Assembly (NCBI RefSeq): GCF_001043175.1
Contig: NZ_CP011494.1
Coordinates: forward strand, 992,001-1,056,000
Length of the DNA stretch: 64,000 nucleotides
Direction of reading: 5' to 3'
Origin: Marinobacter psychrophilus
GTDB lineage: Bacteria > Pseudomonadota > Gammaproteobacteria > Pseudomonadales > Oleiphilaceae
The notes under the pieces are model-generated. The model did not search any database and was not told where the DNA came from. It saw only the letters and a list, made by a program, of their open reading frames with translations. The translations under genes and the position numbers were made by a program. Positions 43,862 through 52,076 of this stretch are shown piece after piece (position 1 is the stretch's first letter; the number at the start of each line of letters is the position of its first letter).

Positions 43862-45103
43862 TCAGGAAAAGGTTAGCTGTCTTTCACCTTTTTCATCACG
43901 AATACAGGTGGGCAAACCCATTTGGTTAAGCAGGTTCAGAAAAGGTCGAGGTGGCAATTCTTCCACATTGGCCATGGTGCCTATATCCCAAGTGCCATCA
44001 GCAATCAAAAGGGCGGCAGCCACTGGTGGAACACCTGCTGTATAGGAAATGCCCTGACTGCCCACTTCTTCGTACGCGTCTTTGTGGTCGGCCACATTGA
44101 AAATAAAAATTTCCTTGTCCTTGCCATCTTTTTGACCTTTGATCAGGTCACCAATACACGTCTTGCCCGTGTAATTCGGCGCCAGGGATGAAGGGTCAGG
44201 CAAAATTGCTTTCACCAACTTCAAGGGAACCACCTCAAGGCCTTCTGCTGTTTTCACGGGTTGCTCGGAAAGTAAACCCAGACTATTGAGCACCGTAAAC
44301 ACCGTGATGTAGTGCTCGCCAAAACCCATCCAGAAACGAATGTTGGGCACATCCAGGTTCTTGGACAGTGAATGAATTTCATCATGTCCGGTGAGGTAGC
44401 TGGTATGTTCACCCACCACAGGCAGATTATCTGTGCGCTTATTCTCGAACATCTTGTTTTTGGTCCACCGGCGATTCTGCCAGGACCAAACTCGCCCGGT
44501 AAATTCACGGAAGTTGATTTCGGGATCAAAATTGGTGGCAAAATAACGGTCATGATTCCCGGCATTGATGTCGATAATGTCGATGGAATCAACCGTGTCA
44601 AAATATTCATCAACCGCCAGCCTGGCGAAGGCATTAACGACACCCGGGTCAAAGCCCACACCTAGAATGGCCGTGGTCTTGGCCTTTGCAAATTCGTCCT
44701 TGCGCGTCCACTCATAGTTACCGTACCAGGGTGGCTCTTCGCAAATCTTATCCGGCTCTTCATGAATGGCGGTGTCCAGATAAGCGACACCGGTATTGAT
44801 GCAGGCGGTCATCACCGACATATTGATAAAAGCCGAGCCAACATTGATGACAATCTGGGCTTCCGTTTTATAGATCAATTCTTCAGTGGCAGGAATATCC
44901 AGGGCATCCAGTGCAAAGGTTTGAATTTTGCCCGGCACCTTCATGCTGCCCTTTTCTTCCACGGTTTTAACAATGGCATCACACTTGGATTGGGTACGTG
45001 AAGCCAAAGTGATTTGGCCCAGAACGTCATTATTCTGAGCGCATTTATGGGCGACCACCTGAGCAACGCCCCCACCTCCGATAATCAAGACATTTTTTTT
45101 CAT
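43862..45103 (-). CDS. Carboxynorspermidine/carboxyspermidine dehydrogenase (saccharopine dehydrogenase family)
   Basis: A 413-residue NADPH-dependent enzyme that condenses putrescine (or diaminopropane) with aspartate semialdehyde to carboxyspermidine (carboxynorspermidine). It begins MKKNVLIIGGGGVAQVVAHKCAQN with the Rossmann motif; other segments are NVGSAFINMSVMTACINTGVAYLDTA, GFDPGVVNAFA and SYTAGVPPVAAALLIADG. Start ATG 45103 is preceded by GGAG; TTG 45121 is possible. It is on the same strand as the decarboxylase, 83 bases downstream, so the two form the alternative spermidine pathway of many bacteria lacking SpeD/SpeE-type synthesis. Confidence 0.9.
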   Translation of the reverse strand: MKKNVLIIGGGGVAQVVAHKCAQNNDVLGQITLASRTQSKCDAIVKTVEEKGSMKVPGKIQTFALDALDIPATEELIYKTEAQIVINVGSAFINMSVMTACINTGVAYLDTAIHEEPDKICEEPPWYGNYEWTRKDEFAKAKTTAILGVGFDPGVVNAFARLAVDEYFDTVDSIDIIDINAGNHDRYFATNFDPEINFREFTGRVWSWQNRRWTKNKMFENKRTDNLPVVGEHTSYLTGHDEIHSLSKNLDVPNIRFWMGFGEHYITVFTVLNSLGLLSEQPVKTAEGLEVVPLKLVKAILPDPSSLAPNYTGKTCIGDLIKGQKDGKDKEIFIFNVADHKDAYEEVGSQGISYTAGVPPVAAALLIADGTWDIGTMANVEELPPRPFLNLLNQMGLPTCIRDEKGERQLTFS

Positions 45104-45185
45104 TTCCAGACATAACTCCAATTATAAACCGTGGTTGATTTGCTAAAAGCAAGACGTTGTCAGGTCATGCCGCCTACGGCAAGCC

Positions 45186-46283
45186 TTACGACAATGCCTG
45201 CACAAAATCGTCATAGTCGAATGACTTGACGAGTTCAATACGTCCATCCAGTTGTCTAACCGCAATAGACGGCATCCTTACGCCGTTAAACCAACTTTTT
45301 TTGACCATCGTATAGCCCGCCGCATCCTGAAAAGAGAGGCGGTCACCGATCTGCAAAGGCTTTTCAAACTGAAATTCGCCAAAAATATCACCAGCTAAGC
45401 AAGACGTTCCACAAACCTGGTACGCGTAATTCCCTCGGTTGGGCTTGAGTTTTGCGCTTTCCCGGTAGATCAATAGATCCGGCATATGGGCTTCAATAGA
45501 CGAATCGACAATCGCCAGATTTTTATTGTTGTTGAGCAGATCAAGAACGGTCACTTCCAGGCTGGTAGAATGGGTGATGGCAGCCTCGCCGGGCTCCAGA
45601 TAAACCTGCACTGCATAACACTCAGCAAAGGCCTTCAGTCTTTGGCAGAAGCGCTCCAGAGGGTAGTCTTCTCCGGTAAAGTGAATGCCACCACCCAGAC
45701 TGACCCAGCTGACTTTTTCCAGCAGGTGCCCAAAACGTGTTTCGATTACCTGCAGAAGTTCATCAAAGCGCTCGAAGGAGGCATTTTCACAGTTGTTGTG
45801 AAACATGAAGCCTGAGACCTGATCCAGAACGTCCGCGATTTTTTCCGGGTCGTGCTCACCCAAACGGCTGTGCGGGCGGGCCGGATCGGCAAGGGTGAAA
45901 TTCGAGGAGCTGACACCGGGGTTAACTCTGAGCCCCCGGGTTTGGTGTGCAGATACCTCAGAGAAGCGCTGTAACTGGCTGATGGAGTTAAAGATGATTT
46001 TATCGCTGTGAGCCAGAACTTCTTCAATCTCATCATCCGCGTAGGCGACACTGTAGGCGTGTGTTTCCCCTGAAAATTTCTGCTTACCCAGTTTGACTTC
46101 ATTGAGAGAAGAAGACGTCGTGCCATCCATGTAGGCTTGCATCAAGTCAAAGACACCCCAGGTGGCAAAGCACTTGAGCGCCAGCAAGGATTTGGCACCA
46201 GACTCTTCCCGCACCCTGGCAATGATCTCCAGGTTACGCAGAAGTTTGCTTTTATCGATCAGATAATAGGGCGTTTTGAGCAT
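45186..46283 (-). CDS. nspC: Carboxynorspermidine/carboxyspermidine decarboxylase
   Basis: A 365-residue PLP enzyme of alanine-racemase fold that decarboxylates carboxyspermidine or carboxynorspermidine to the triamine. The PLP lysine lies in SLLALKCFATWGVFDL, with the conserved SSSLNEVKLG after it; the catalytic cysteine region is QVCGTSCLAGDIFGEF. Segments WVSLGGGIHFTGEDYPLE are typical. It is the first gene of the unit (dehydrogenase follows on the minus strand). The gene name follows the Vibrio system; the product could be spermidine or norspermidine. Confidence 0.93.
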   Translation of the reverse strand: MLKTPYYLIDKSKLLRNLEIIARVREESGAKSLLALKCFATWGVFDLMQAYMDGTTSSSLNEVKLGKQKFSGETHAYSVAYADDEIEEVLAHSDKIIFNSISQLQRFSEVSAHQTRGLRVNPGVSSSNFTLADPARPHSRLGEHDPEKIADVLDQVSGFMFHNNCENASFERFDELLQVIETRFGHLLEKVSWVSLGGGIHFTGEDYPLERFCQRLKAFAECYAVQVYLEPGEAAITHSTSLEVTVLDLLNNNKNLAIVDSSIEAHMPDLLIYRESAKLKPNRGNYAYQVCGTSCLAGDIFGEFQFEKPLQIGDRLSFQDAAGYTMVKKSWFNGVRMPSIAVRQLDGRIELVKSFDYDDFVQALS

Positions 46284-46383
46284 TGTCTTTCCTCAAAAAT
46301 ACGCAACTATATACGATAAACACTCTTGGACATTACTTTTGACATCTGTCTCAACCAACACCCTGTATTCAAGGACTTTTATT

Positions 46384-46563
46384 TTGGAAACACTACTGAT
46401 CATACTAGCGGTGCTGTTTGTGGCGCTGATTGTTATTCTGCCGCTGGTTGAGAAATATGCGCCGAAAGGTGAATCTCGTGATTACGGCAACATCACGCGG
46501 TTCATTTTTCCGCTGATGGCCGTGTTGATTTTGGCGCAAATGATTCGGCATTTCTTTTTCTGA
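46384..46563 (+). CDS. Small conserved membrane protein
   Basis: A 59-residue protein from TTG 46384 (METLLIILAVLFVALIVILP) with AAGGA 8 bases upstream; the longer frame from ATG 46276 reads through the divergent nspC promoter. Two hydrophobic helices (2-21 and 40-56) surround a charged centre (EKYAPKGESRDYGNIT). No family known to me. It is alone and divergent from nspC. Confidence 0.6.
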   Translation: METLLIILAVLFVALIVILPLVEKYAPKGESRDYGNITRFIFPLMAVLILAQMIRHFFF

Positions 46564-46684
46564 GCCGGAGGGGGTGGAAGATCATTAGCGTTTTGAATAG
46601 GGATAGGTACTGCGTAGTTTGAAGTAGACATACGCACGGCGTTGTTTCACGGCTAGGGTGCTTGTACGGCAGGATGCGATTGAT

Positions 46685-47698
46685 TTAGCCTTCCATATTC
46701 GCTTTATATTCCCCGGTGCTAGCAGCGCCGTTGAGCCTGGCCCGTTTGAACATGGCGGTCTGGGCAGCGGGTGTGTTGCCCGGTTCTCCGGCCCAAGCTT
46801 TCTGTGCCGGCTCTTGCAGGGCGCGTCCATAAGAAAAGCTCAGGCTCCAGGGTTGCTGGCCAAGGCTGTTCATCGCGTTCAGGTTGATAGTAGCTTCTTC
46901 GGGAGTCTGTCCGCCGGAGAGGAAGTTGATACCCGGAACGGCCGCCGGAACAACTTTGCGTAATACCCGCAAAGTAGCTTCTGCTACTGCTGCCGGAGAT
47001 GCCTTCGCACACGCTTTGCCTGGCGTTACCATGCTGGGCTTTAGAATTATGGTTTCCAGTTGCACGCGGTGGCGGCGCAGGGCGTTGAAAACCTCCGCAA
47101 TCACGGCTTCGTTCACTTCTGCAGACCGTTCAATGGTGTGGTTGCCATCAATCAGAACCTCTGGCTCTACAATGGGCACCATACCTTTGGACTGGCATAG
47201 TGCGGCATACCGGGCCAGCATTTCAGCATTGGCTTCCACCGCCTGGCGTGAGGGCAGTGTGTCGGAGACGTTGTACACCGCCCGCCACTTGGCAAAACGG
47301 GCGCCCTGGTTCTTGTAGATTTCCAGCCGGTCATCCAGGCCGTCGAGGCCGTAGGTTATTTCATCGCCCGGAGCGTTGATCAGGGGCTTTTTCCCCGTAT
47401 CTACCTTGATGCCCGGCACAATTCCTTGGCTTTCCAGCAGCTTGGCGATTGGTACATTATCCAGGCTGTTCTGACTCAGGGTCTCCTCAAAAAGAATCAC
47501 ACCGCTGACAAATTCTCCAAGCCCGGGTGTGGAAAAGATCAGGCTGCGGTACTCCCGGCGTTTATCTTCTGTGGATTCAACACCCACCGCATCGAAGCGT
47601 TTCGCGATAGTCGGGAGGCTTTCGTCTGCAGCAAGAACCCCCTTGCCTGGCTGAACAAGAGCCTGAATCGTCGAAAGTAATTCGGCGTAAATATTCAT
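46685..47698 (-). CDS. Class I fructose-bisphosphate aldolase
   Basis: A 337-residue eukaryote-like class I aldolase, cleaving fructose-1,6-bisphosphate to DHAP and glyceraldehyde-3-phosphate by a Schiff base. The catalytic lysine lies in LETIILKPSMVTPGKAC; other signatures are GKGVLAADESLPTIAKRF, EPEVLIDGNHTIE and NFLSGGQTPEEATINLNAMN. Start ATG 47698 (MNIYAELLSTIQ) fits homology; the open frame goes to 47770. Class I enzymes need no metal. Bacterial class I aldolases are unusual but common in this lineage. Confidence 0.94.
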   Translation of the reverse strand: MNIYAELLSTIQALVQPGKGVLAADESLPTIAKRFDAVGVESTEDKRREYRSLIFSTPGLGEFVSGVILFEETLSQNSLDNVPIAKLLESQGIVPGIKVDTGKKPLINAPGDEITYGLDGLDDRLEIYKNQGARFAKWRAVYNVSDTLPSRQAVEANAEMLARYAALCQSKGMVPIVEPEVLIDGNHTIERSAEVNEAVIAEVFNALRRHRVQLETIILKPSMVTPGKACAKASPAAVAEATLRVLRKVVPAAVPGINFLSGGQTPEEATINLNAMNSLGQQPWSLSFSYGRALQEPAQKAWAGEPGNTPAAQTAMFKRARLNGAASTGEYKANMEG

Positions 47699-47808
47699 GT
47701 CAGCACCTATGCCGTATTGAATGTTGTCATCTTTTTCGGCTCTTTCTGCTCTGCAGTATAGTCTACTCATTAGCCATGGGCGCTGAAGTGCCGTTCACAT
47801 CCAAGGTA

Positions 47809-47833
47809 GGGGACAGATTTCAAATCTGTCCCC
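47809..47833. repeat. Dispersed palindrome copy 8
   Basis: A perfect palindrome, arm GGGGACAGATTT, central C at 47821, preceded by TA as in copies 1, 4 and 9. It is followed by CGG and, 24 bases on, by an inverted TGGACAGGCACA motif. Confidence 0.9.
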
Positions 47834-47856
47834 GGTTCCCAGCATTATGCTCAAGA

Positions 47857-47870
47857 TGTGCCTGTCCATC
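47857..47870 (-). repeat. TGGACAGGCACA motif, inverted, next to palindrome copy 8
   Basis: On the + strand TGTGCCTGTCCATC, the reverse complement of GATGGACAGGCACA. It is followed by ACTCC, as is the related stretch beside copy 9. Confidence 0.7.
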
Positions 47871-47997
47871 ACTCCCTCCCGTATTTACTCCTGCTTTTTC
47901 TTTTGACAGTCTCTGCATTGTCATATCTCCCGCTGACACTGTGTTCCAGACACCATCTTTTTTTTCGATGATTAAGAGCAACAAGGAGAGGCATAAC

Positions 47998-50034
47998 ATG
48001 GCGAAGCACAACGTTGATTCCAAGTATCTGGACCCCGATTATGAGCCGGTTGTAAATCATTCGGGTAACAAAGTATTCGATGATGTGCTTAATGCGCGCG
48101 TGCAGCGCCGTACCTTGATGAAAGGCGGCGTGGGTGCGGCGTTGGCCAGCATCATGGGTTTCGGCCTTGCGGGCTGCGGCAGCGATAGTAGTAGCGTCAT
48201 TGCTAGTGCTAGTGCAGGTTCAGACCCTGATGGCGATAACGTTAGTAAAACGGCCCTTGGCTTTGACGCGGTCGCCGTATCCACCGCCAATAATGTTGTT
48301 GTGCCTGCGGGCTACTCGGCAAAAGCTTTCCTGCCATGGGGAACCCCAATTACCGGGTCTTATCCGGAGTTCAGGGCTGACGCGTCTAACTCTGGCGCCG
48401 AGCAGGAACAGCAAGTGGGCATGCACCACGATGGCATGCACTTTTTCCCGATTGATTTCAAAGCGGGCGGTAACCGCTCTGATGAGGGGCTGCTGGTAAT
48501 GAACCATGAATACATCAACCAGAAAGCCCTGCACCCTGAAGGTCCCACCTATAACCAAAGTGGCATGCGCCCGGCCGATGAAGTGCGTAAGGAAATAGCC
48601 GCGCACGGCGTGTCGGTGGTGCATATAAAGCAAGACAGCGCGGGCACTTGGGACATCGTGTTTGAAAGCCCTTTCAATCGTCGGGTGACGGGCAATACAG
48701 AAATGGATATCCGCGGGCCGGTTCGTGGTTACCAGAAGCTGTCAACCCGCTTCAGTCCGAATGGCACCCAGACACGGGGCACGCTGAACAACTGCTCGAT
48801 GGGCCCTACGCCCTGGGGAACCTACCTTGCGGCAGAGGAAAACTGGCACGGCTACTTTGCCAACGGCTCGCAAACGCAGCCACGGGAACAGACCCGTCAC
48901 GGTGTTGGTAACGCTACCCGCTACGACTGGGAACAGGCAGACAGTGGCGAGGATCAGTACATTCGGTTCAACATCACCCCCGCGGCCGAAAGCGCTAAAG
49001 ACGACTATCGGAACGAAGCAAACACCTTCGGTTATATGGTCGAAATTGATCCGTTTACGCCGGAAAGCAAACCTCAGAAACGCACAGCTTTGGGTCGATT
49101 CGGGCACGAGGGCGTCATTTTTGCGCCGGTTGAAGAAGGTAAACCCGTTGTCTGTTACTCCGGCGACGACTCCCGCTTTGAGTATATTTACAAGTTTGTT
49201 TCCTCGCGGCCTTATTATGCGGCAACTGCCAGCGGCTATCTGCTGGATGAAGGCACCTTGTATGTCGCACGTTTTAATGAAGATGGCTCGGGCGACTGGC
49301 TCGCGCTGTCGCTTGATAACCTGGATTTTGTGGCCCGCGTGCAGGCTGCACAAGGTTCATCGGTGGGCGCTGTTCTTTTCGAGGGTTTTGAAAACCAGGC
49401 GGATGTTCTTTTGAATACGCGTTTGGCCGCCGATATTGCCGGAGCTACGCCGATGGATCGCCCGGAATGGGGCGCGGTTGACCCGAACACGGGCGAAGTT
49501 TATTTCACCCTGACTAACAACTCACAACGCACGGAAGAACAGGTGAATGCGGCCAACCCCAATGCAGAAAATCGCACGGGCCACATTATTCGCTGGAGCG
49601 AAGCCAATAAAGACTTTGCTGCAGCTGAATTCCAATGGGATATCTTTTTGTTTGCCGGGGAGCAGGGCACAGAGACGATCGTAGATGGAAAAGTTGTTGT
49701 GTCGCTGACGGATGACAATATCTTCAACAGCCCGGACGGCCTGTGGTTCGACTACAATGGCCGCCTCTGGATTCAGACCGATGGCTCTGACGCTGCACCC
49801 TACCAGAACAACATGATGCTAGCGGCCAGCCCCGCAACCCGGGACATCAGGCGCTTTTTTGTGGGACCTCAGGGTTGTGAGGTAACCGGCGTTGTGACCA
49901 CGCCGGACGTTAAATCCATGTTTGTGAACATTCAGCATCCGGCTCGCGATTGGCCCTTTGGCACCGAGGGCGATCATCCGCGGGATGCAACCGTCATCAT
50001 TACCCGCGACGACAACGGCGTGATCGGCGCCTGA
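47998..50034 (+). CDS. PhoX-like (DUF839) alkaline phosphatase family protein, Tat-exported
   Basis: A 678-residue protein from ATG 47998, with AGGAG 11 bases upstream. The N-terminus carries a twin-arginine signal (VQRRTLMKGGVGAALASIMGF) followed by a lipobox-like LAGC at about residues 57-60, so it may be a Tat-exported lipoprotein. The rest is the DUF839/PhoX domain: GNTEMDIRGPVRG-like segment, NCSMGPTPWGTYLAAEENWHGYF, FGHEGVIFAPVEEGKPVVCYSGDDSRFEYIYKFVS and NSPDGLWFDYNGRLWIQTDG. PhoX enzymes are calcium/iron-dependent phosphatases. Its size and Tat export agree. It is flanked by palindrome copies 8 and 9. Confidence 0.9.
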   Translation: MAKHNVDSKYLDPDYEPVVNHSGNKVFDDVLNARVQRRTLMKGGVGAALASIMGFGLAGCGSDSSSVIASASAGSDPDGDNVSKTALGFDAVAVSTANNVVVPAGYSAKAFLPWGTPITGSYPEFRADASNSGAEQEQQVGMHHDGMHFFPIDFKAGGNRSDEGLLVMNHEYINQKALHPEGPTYNQSGMRPADEVRKEIAAHGVSVVHIKQDSAGTWDIVFESPFNRRVTGNTEMDIRGPVRGYQKLSTRFSPNGTQTRGTLNNCSMGPTPWGTYLAAEENWHGYFANGSQTQPREQTRHGVGNATRYDWEQADSGEDQYIRFNITPAAESAKDDYRNEANTFGYMVEIDPFTPESKPQKRTALGRFGHEGVIFAPVEEGKPVVCYSGDDSRFEYIYKFVSSRPYYAATASGYLLDEGTLYVARFNEDGSGDWLALSLDNLDFVARVQAAQGSSVGAVLFEGFENQADVLLNTRLAADIAGATPMDRPEWGAVDPNTGEVYFTLTNNSQRTEEQVNAANPNAENRTGHIIRWSEANKDFAAAEFQWDIFLFAGEQGTETIVDGKVVVSLTDDNIFNSPDGLWFDYNGRLWIQTDGSDAAPYQNNMMLAASPATRDIRRFFVGPQGCEVTGVVTTPDVKSMFVNIQHPARDWPFGTEGDHPRDATVIITRDDNGVIGA

Positions 50035-50080
50035 GCGCGCGGCCCGACATGGAGAAGCATAAGACAGCGTAAACAAGATA

Positions 50081-50105
50081 GGCGACAGATTTCAAATCTG
50101 TCGCC
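50081..50105. repeat. Dispersed palindrome copy 9
   Basis: A perfect palindrome, arm GGCGACAGATTT (third base pair changed on both sides, a compensatory change), central C at 50093. It is followed by a degenerate copy of the stretch that follows copy 8. Confidence 0.9.
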
Positions 50106-50121
50106 GGTGTTATGCCCAGAG

Positions 50122-50133
50122 TGTGCTTGCCCT
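50122..50133 (-). repeat. Degenerate TGGACAGGCACA motif next to palindrome copy 9
   Basis: TGTGCTTGCCCT on the + strand, followed by TACTCC; compare TGTGCCTGTCCATCACTCC beside copy 8. The preceding TATGCCCAGAG also matches TATGCTCAAGA, so the two palindromes share about 40 bases of flank. Confidence 0.6.
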
Positions 50134-50283
50134 TACTCCGTTGGTGTTTCATGGCCACCGTTATACGATTATGTAACCTCGCCGTTAGCGCTTTGTTGGT
50201 GTGTTAACTTCCGAGGATGGATTTCGGTCGGATGGACCGGGCGATGGTCCTGAAACGCAATTCCACCTGAAGGAGGCATAGCG

Positions 50284-51663
50284 ATGTCAGATTCAAACCA
50301 GACAATCAATCCGGCAACGGAAGAAGTGATCGAAACCTATTCTTTGATATCCCGGGAAGAAGCAGAAGGCATTGTCGATCAGTGCCACGAGGCTTTTTCG
50401 GGCTGGCGGCAAACACGGTTTTTGGATCGCGCGAATGTGCTGCGAAAAACCGCTGAACTGATTCGCGAGCGCAAGAATGAGTACGCCGCGCTGATGACCC
50501 GTGAAATGGGTAAAACCCTGGCGCAGGGCAAGCAGGAATGCGATTTGTGTGCGGCCATTTGCGAGTACACCGCAGATCAGGGCGCGCAGGTATTGGCTGA
50601 CGAACCCCGCAACATTGACGGTGGCCGCGGCTTGGTGACCTATCAGCCCCAGGGCGTCATTTACGGCATTCAGCCGTGGAATTTCCCGCTGTATCAGGTT
50701 ATCCGTTACAGCGCCGCCAACCTGATGGCTGGTAATACCGTACTGTTGAAGCACGCAGCCAACGTGTGGGGTATGGCCGTTGAGGTTGAGCAGCTGTATC
50801 GCGATGCCGGCTTGCCCCAAAACGCCTTTCGTACGCTGCTGATCAGCCATGACGTTTCAGATGCGGTGATCGAACACAAGCGTGTTCGCGGCGTTACGCT
50901 AACGGGCAGCCCGGGTGCGGGCCGCATTGTTGCCGAAAAAGCGGGCAAAGCATTGAAGAAATCAGTGATGGAGTTGGGCAGTAACGATGCCTATTTGGTG
51001 CTGGCCGACGCCGACATTGAAAAGGCTGTGAAGTTTTCTGTGCAGGGCCGGGTGTACAACGCCGGTCAAACCTGTGTTGCCGCCAAACGTTTTATTATTG
51101 ACGATGCGGTTTACGACCAGTTCCGTGATGCCTACGTTGCCGCGATGAAAAACGTGACATTTGGTGACCCGACTGACCCGCAAACCGATATCGGCCCCAT
51201 GGCCCGAAAGGATCTGCGGGATGGACTGCACGATCAGGTGCGCAAGTCGATTGACGCCGGCGCCACCTGCTTGCTGGGCGGCGAGATTCCAGAGGGTAAG
51301 GGTTGCTATTACCCGCCGACGGTTCTGGAAAATGTCACCCCAGGCCAGCCCGCTTACGACGCCGAGCTGTTCGGCCCCGTGGCCGCGCTGATTCGGGTAA
51401 AAGATAAAGCCGAAGCGATCGCGGTTGCCAATGATTCTGTGTATGGCTTAGGTGGTGGTATTTTTTCTGCAGATGAAGCAGAAGCGATCCGCATTGCCCG
51501 TGACGAACTGGACACCGGTATGGTGAACATTAATGGCTACAACCTGGCGCTGCCAAACATGCCCTTTGGCGGGGTGAAAGAAAGCGGCTATGGCCGTGAG
51601 CATGGTGGTTTTGGCATGCTCGAGTTCGTGAATGTGAAAGGCGTTATGATCAGCGATGGTTGA
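50284..51663 (+). CDS. NAD(P)-dependent aldehyde dehydrogenase (succinate-semialdehyde type)
   Basis: A 459-residue ALDH. The catalytic cysteine lies in NAGQTCVAAKRF, the general-base glutamate in KKSVMELGSNDAYLV, the cofactor glycine motif in TGSPGAGRIVAEKAG and the oxyanion asparagine in GIQPWNFPLYQ. The ELGS rather than ELGG and the C-terminal MPFGGVKESGYGREHGGFGMLEF are typical of succinate-semialdehyde dehydrogenases (GabD/Sad type). AGGAGG precedes the ATG. Monocistronic, followed by palindrome copy 10 which can act as terminator. Confidence 0.93.
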   Translation: MSDSNQTINPATEEVIETYSLISREEAEGIVDQCHEAFSGWRQTRFLDRANVLRKTAELIRERKNEYAALMTREMGKTLAQGKQECDLCAAICEYTADQGAQVLADEPRNIDGGRGLVTYQPQGVIYGIQPWNFPLYQVIRYSAANLMAGNTVLLKHAANVWGMAVEVEQLYRDAGLPQNAFRTLLISHDVSDAVIEHKRVRGVTLTGSPGAGRIVAEKAGKALKKSVMELGSNDAYLVLADADIEKAVKFSVQGRVYNAGQTCVAAKRFIIDDAVYDQFRDAYVAAMKNVTFGDPTDPQTDIGPMARKDLRDGLHDQVRKSIDAGATCLLGGEIPEGKGCYYPPTVLENVTPGQPAYDAELFGPVAALIRVKDKAEAIAVANDSVYGLGGGIFSADEAEAIRIARDELDTGMVNINGYNLALPNMPFGGVKESGYGREHGGFGMLEFVNVKGVMISDG

Positions 51664-51685
51664 TGGAATTGAATCGCTGTGAGCC

Positions 51686-51731
51686 TTAGCAAAAAAAGGG
51701 GGGGTAGATTTTAAATCTGTCCCCCTTTTTT
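51686..51731 (+). terminator. Palindrome copy 10 forming a terminator after the aldehyde dehydrogenase gene
   Basis: A/T-flanked version of the dispersed palindrome: AAAAAAGGGGG, imperfect GGTAGATTT, then TTAAATCTGTCCCCC and TTTTTT. Outer A/T arms add a T-run, so this copy can act as an intrinsic terminator 23 bases after the stop, unlike the other copies. Confidence 0.8.
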
Positions 51732-51985
51732 GCTCTCTCTGCATCTGAAGCCTCCCACTGTGTGACCTTGGTCACAGCAGGGCATGGCTCAATTAGCGTT
51801 GTTAGCACTTAAGTTGTACGTTGCGCTGAGCTACAGTTAAAGTGTAAAAGATTTCGACTTTTTAATATTTCAAAGTTTGGCTTAGCAGAAAAGTCGCCTG
51901 CGGATGGCTGCATGTTGCCAGCAGCGCAAAAGGCATAATTATGCTGGAAGTGGGAGGACAACAAGCTGTTGGGCTTGATTTCCCC
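51732..51985. other. Intergenic region before the frameshifted chemoreceptor
   Basis: About 250 bases without a gene; AT-rich at 51840-51900. It includes the ATAATTATGCTGG stretch but no hairpin or repeat that I can support. The sigma-28 promoter follows. Confidence 0.4.
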
Positions 51986-52012
51986 TAAAGTTTTTCAGAA
52001 ATTCTACGATAA
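51986..52012 (+). promoter_or_regulatory. Sigma-28 (FliA) promoter of the CHASE3-type chemoreceptor
   Basis: TAAAGTTT, N11, TACGATAA: the -35 matches the FliA consensus fully and the -10 in 6 of 8 positions, with the exact spacing. It is 64 bases upstream of the start codon and fits flagellar/chemotaxis control. Confidence 0.8.
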
Positions 52013-52076
52013 GCGTATAGGTTTTCAATAAATTCAATTGCTAGGCGATCTGCGTCTATTTAGTCTGGGGAAAATC

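Noticed and set aside
47776..47997. N-terminal extension of the PhoX-like protein
   Set aside because: It reads through a palindrome; the Tat signal belongs near the N-terminus and AGGAG precedes ATG 47998.
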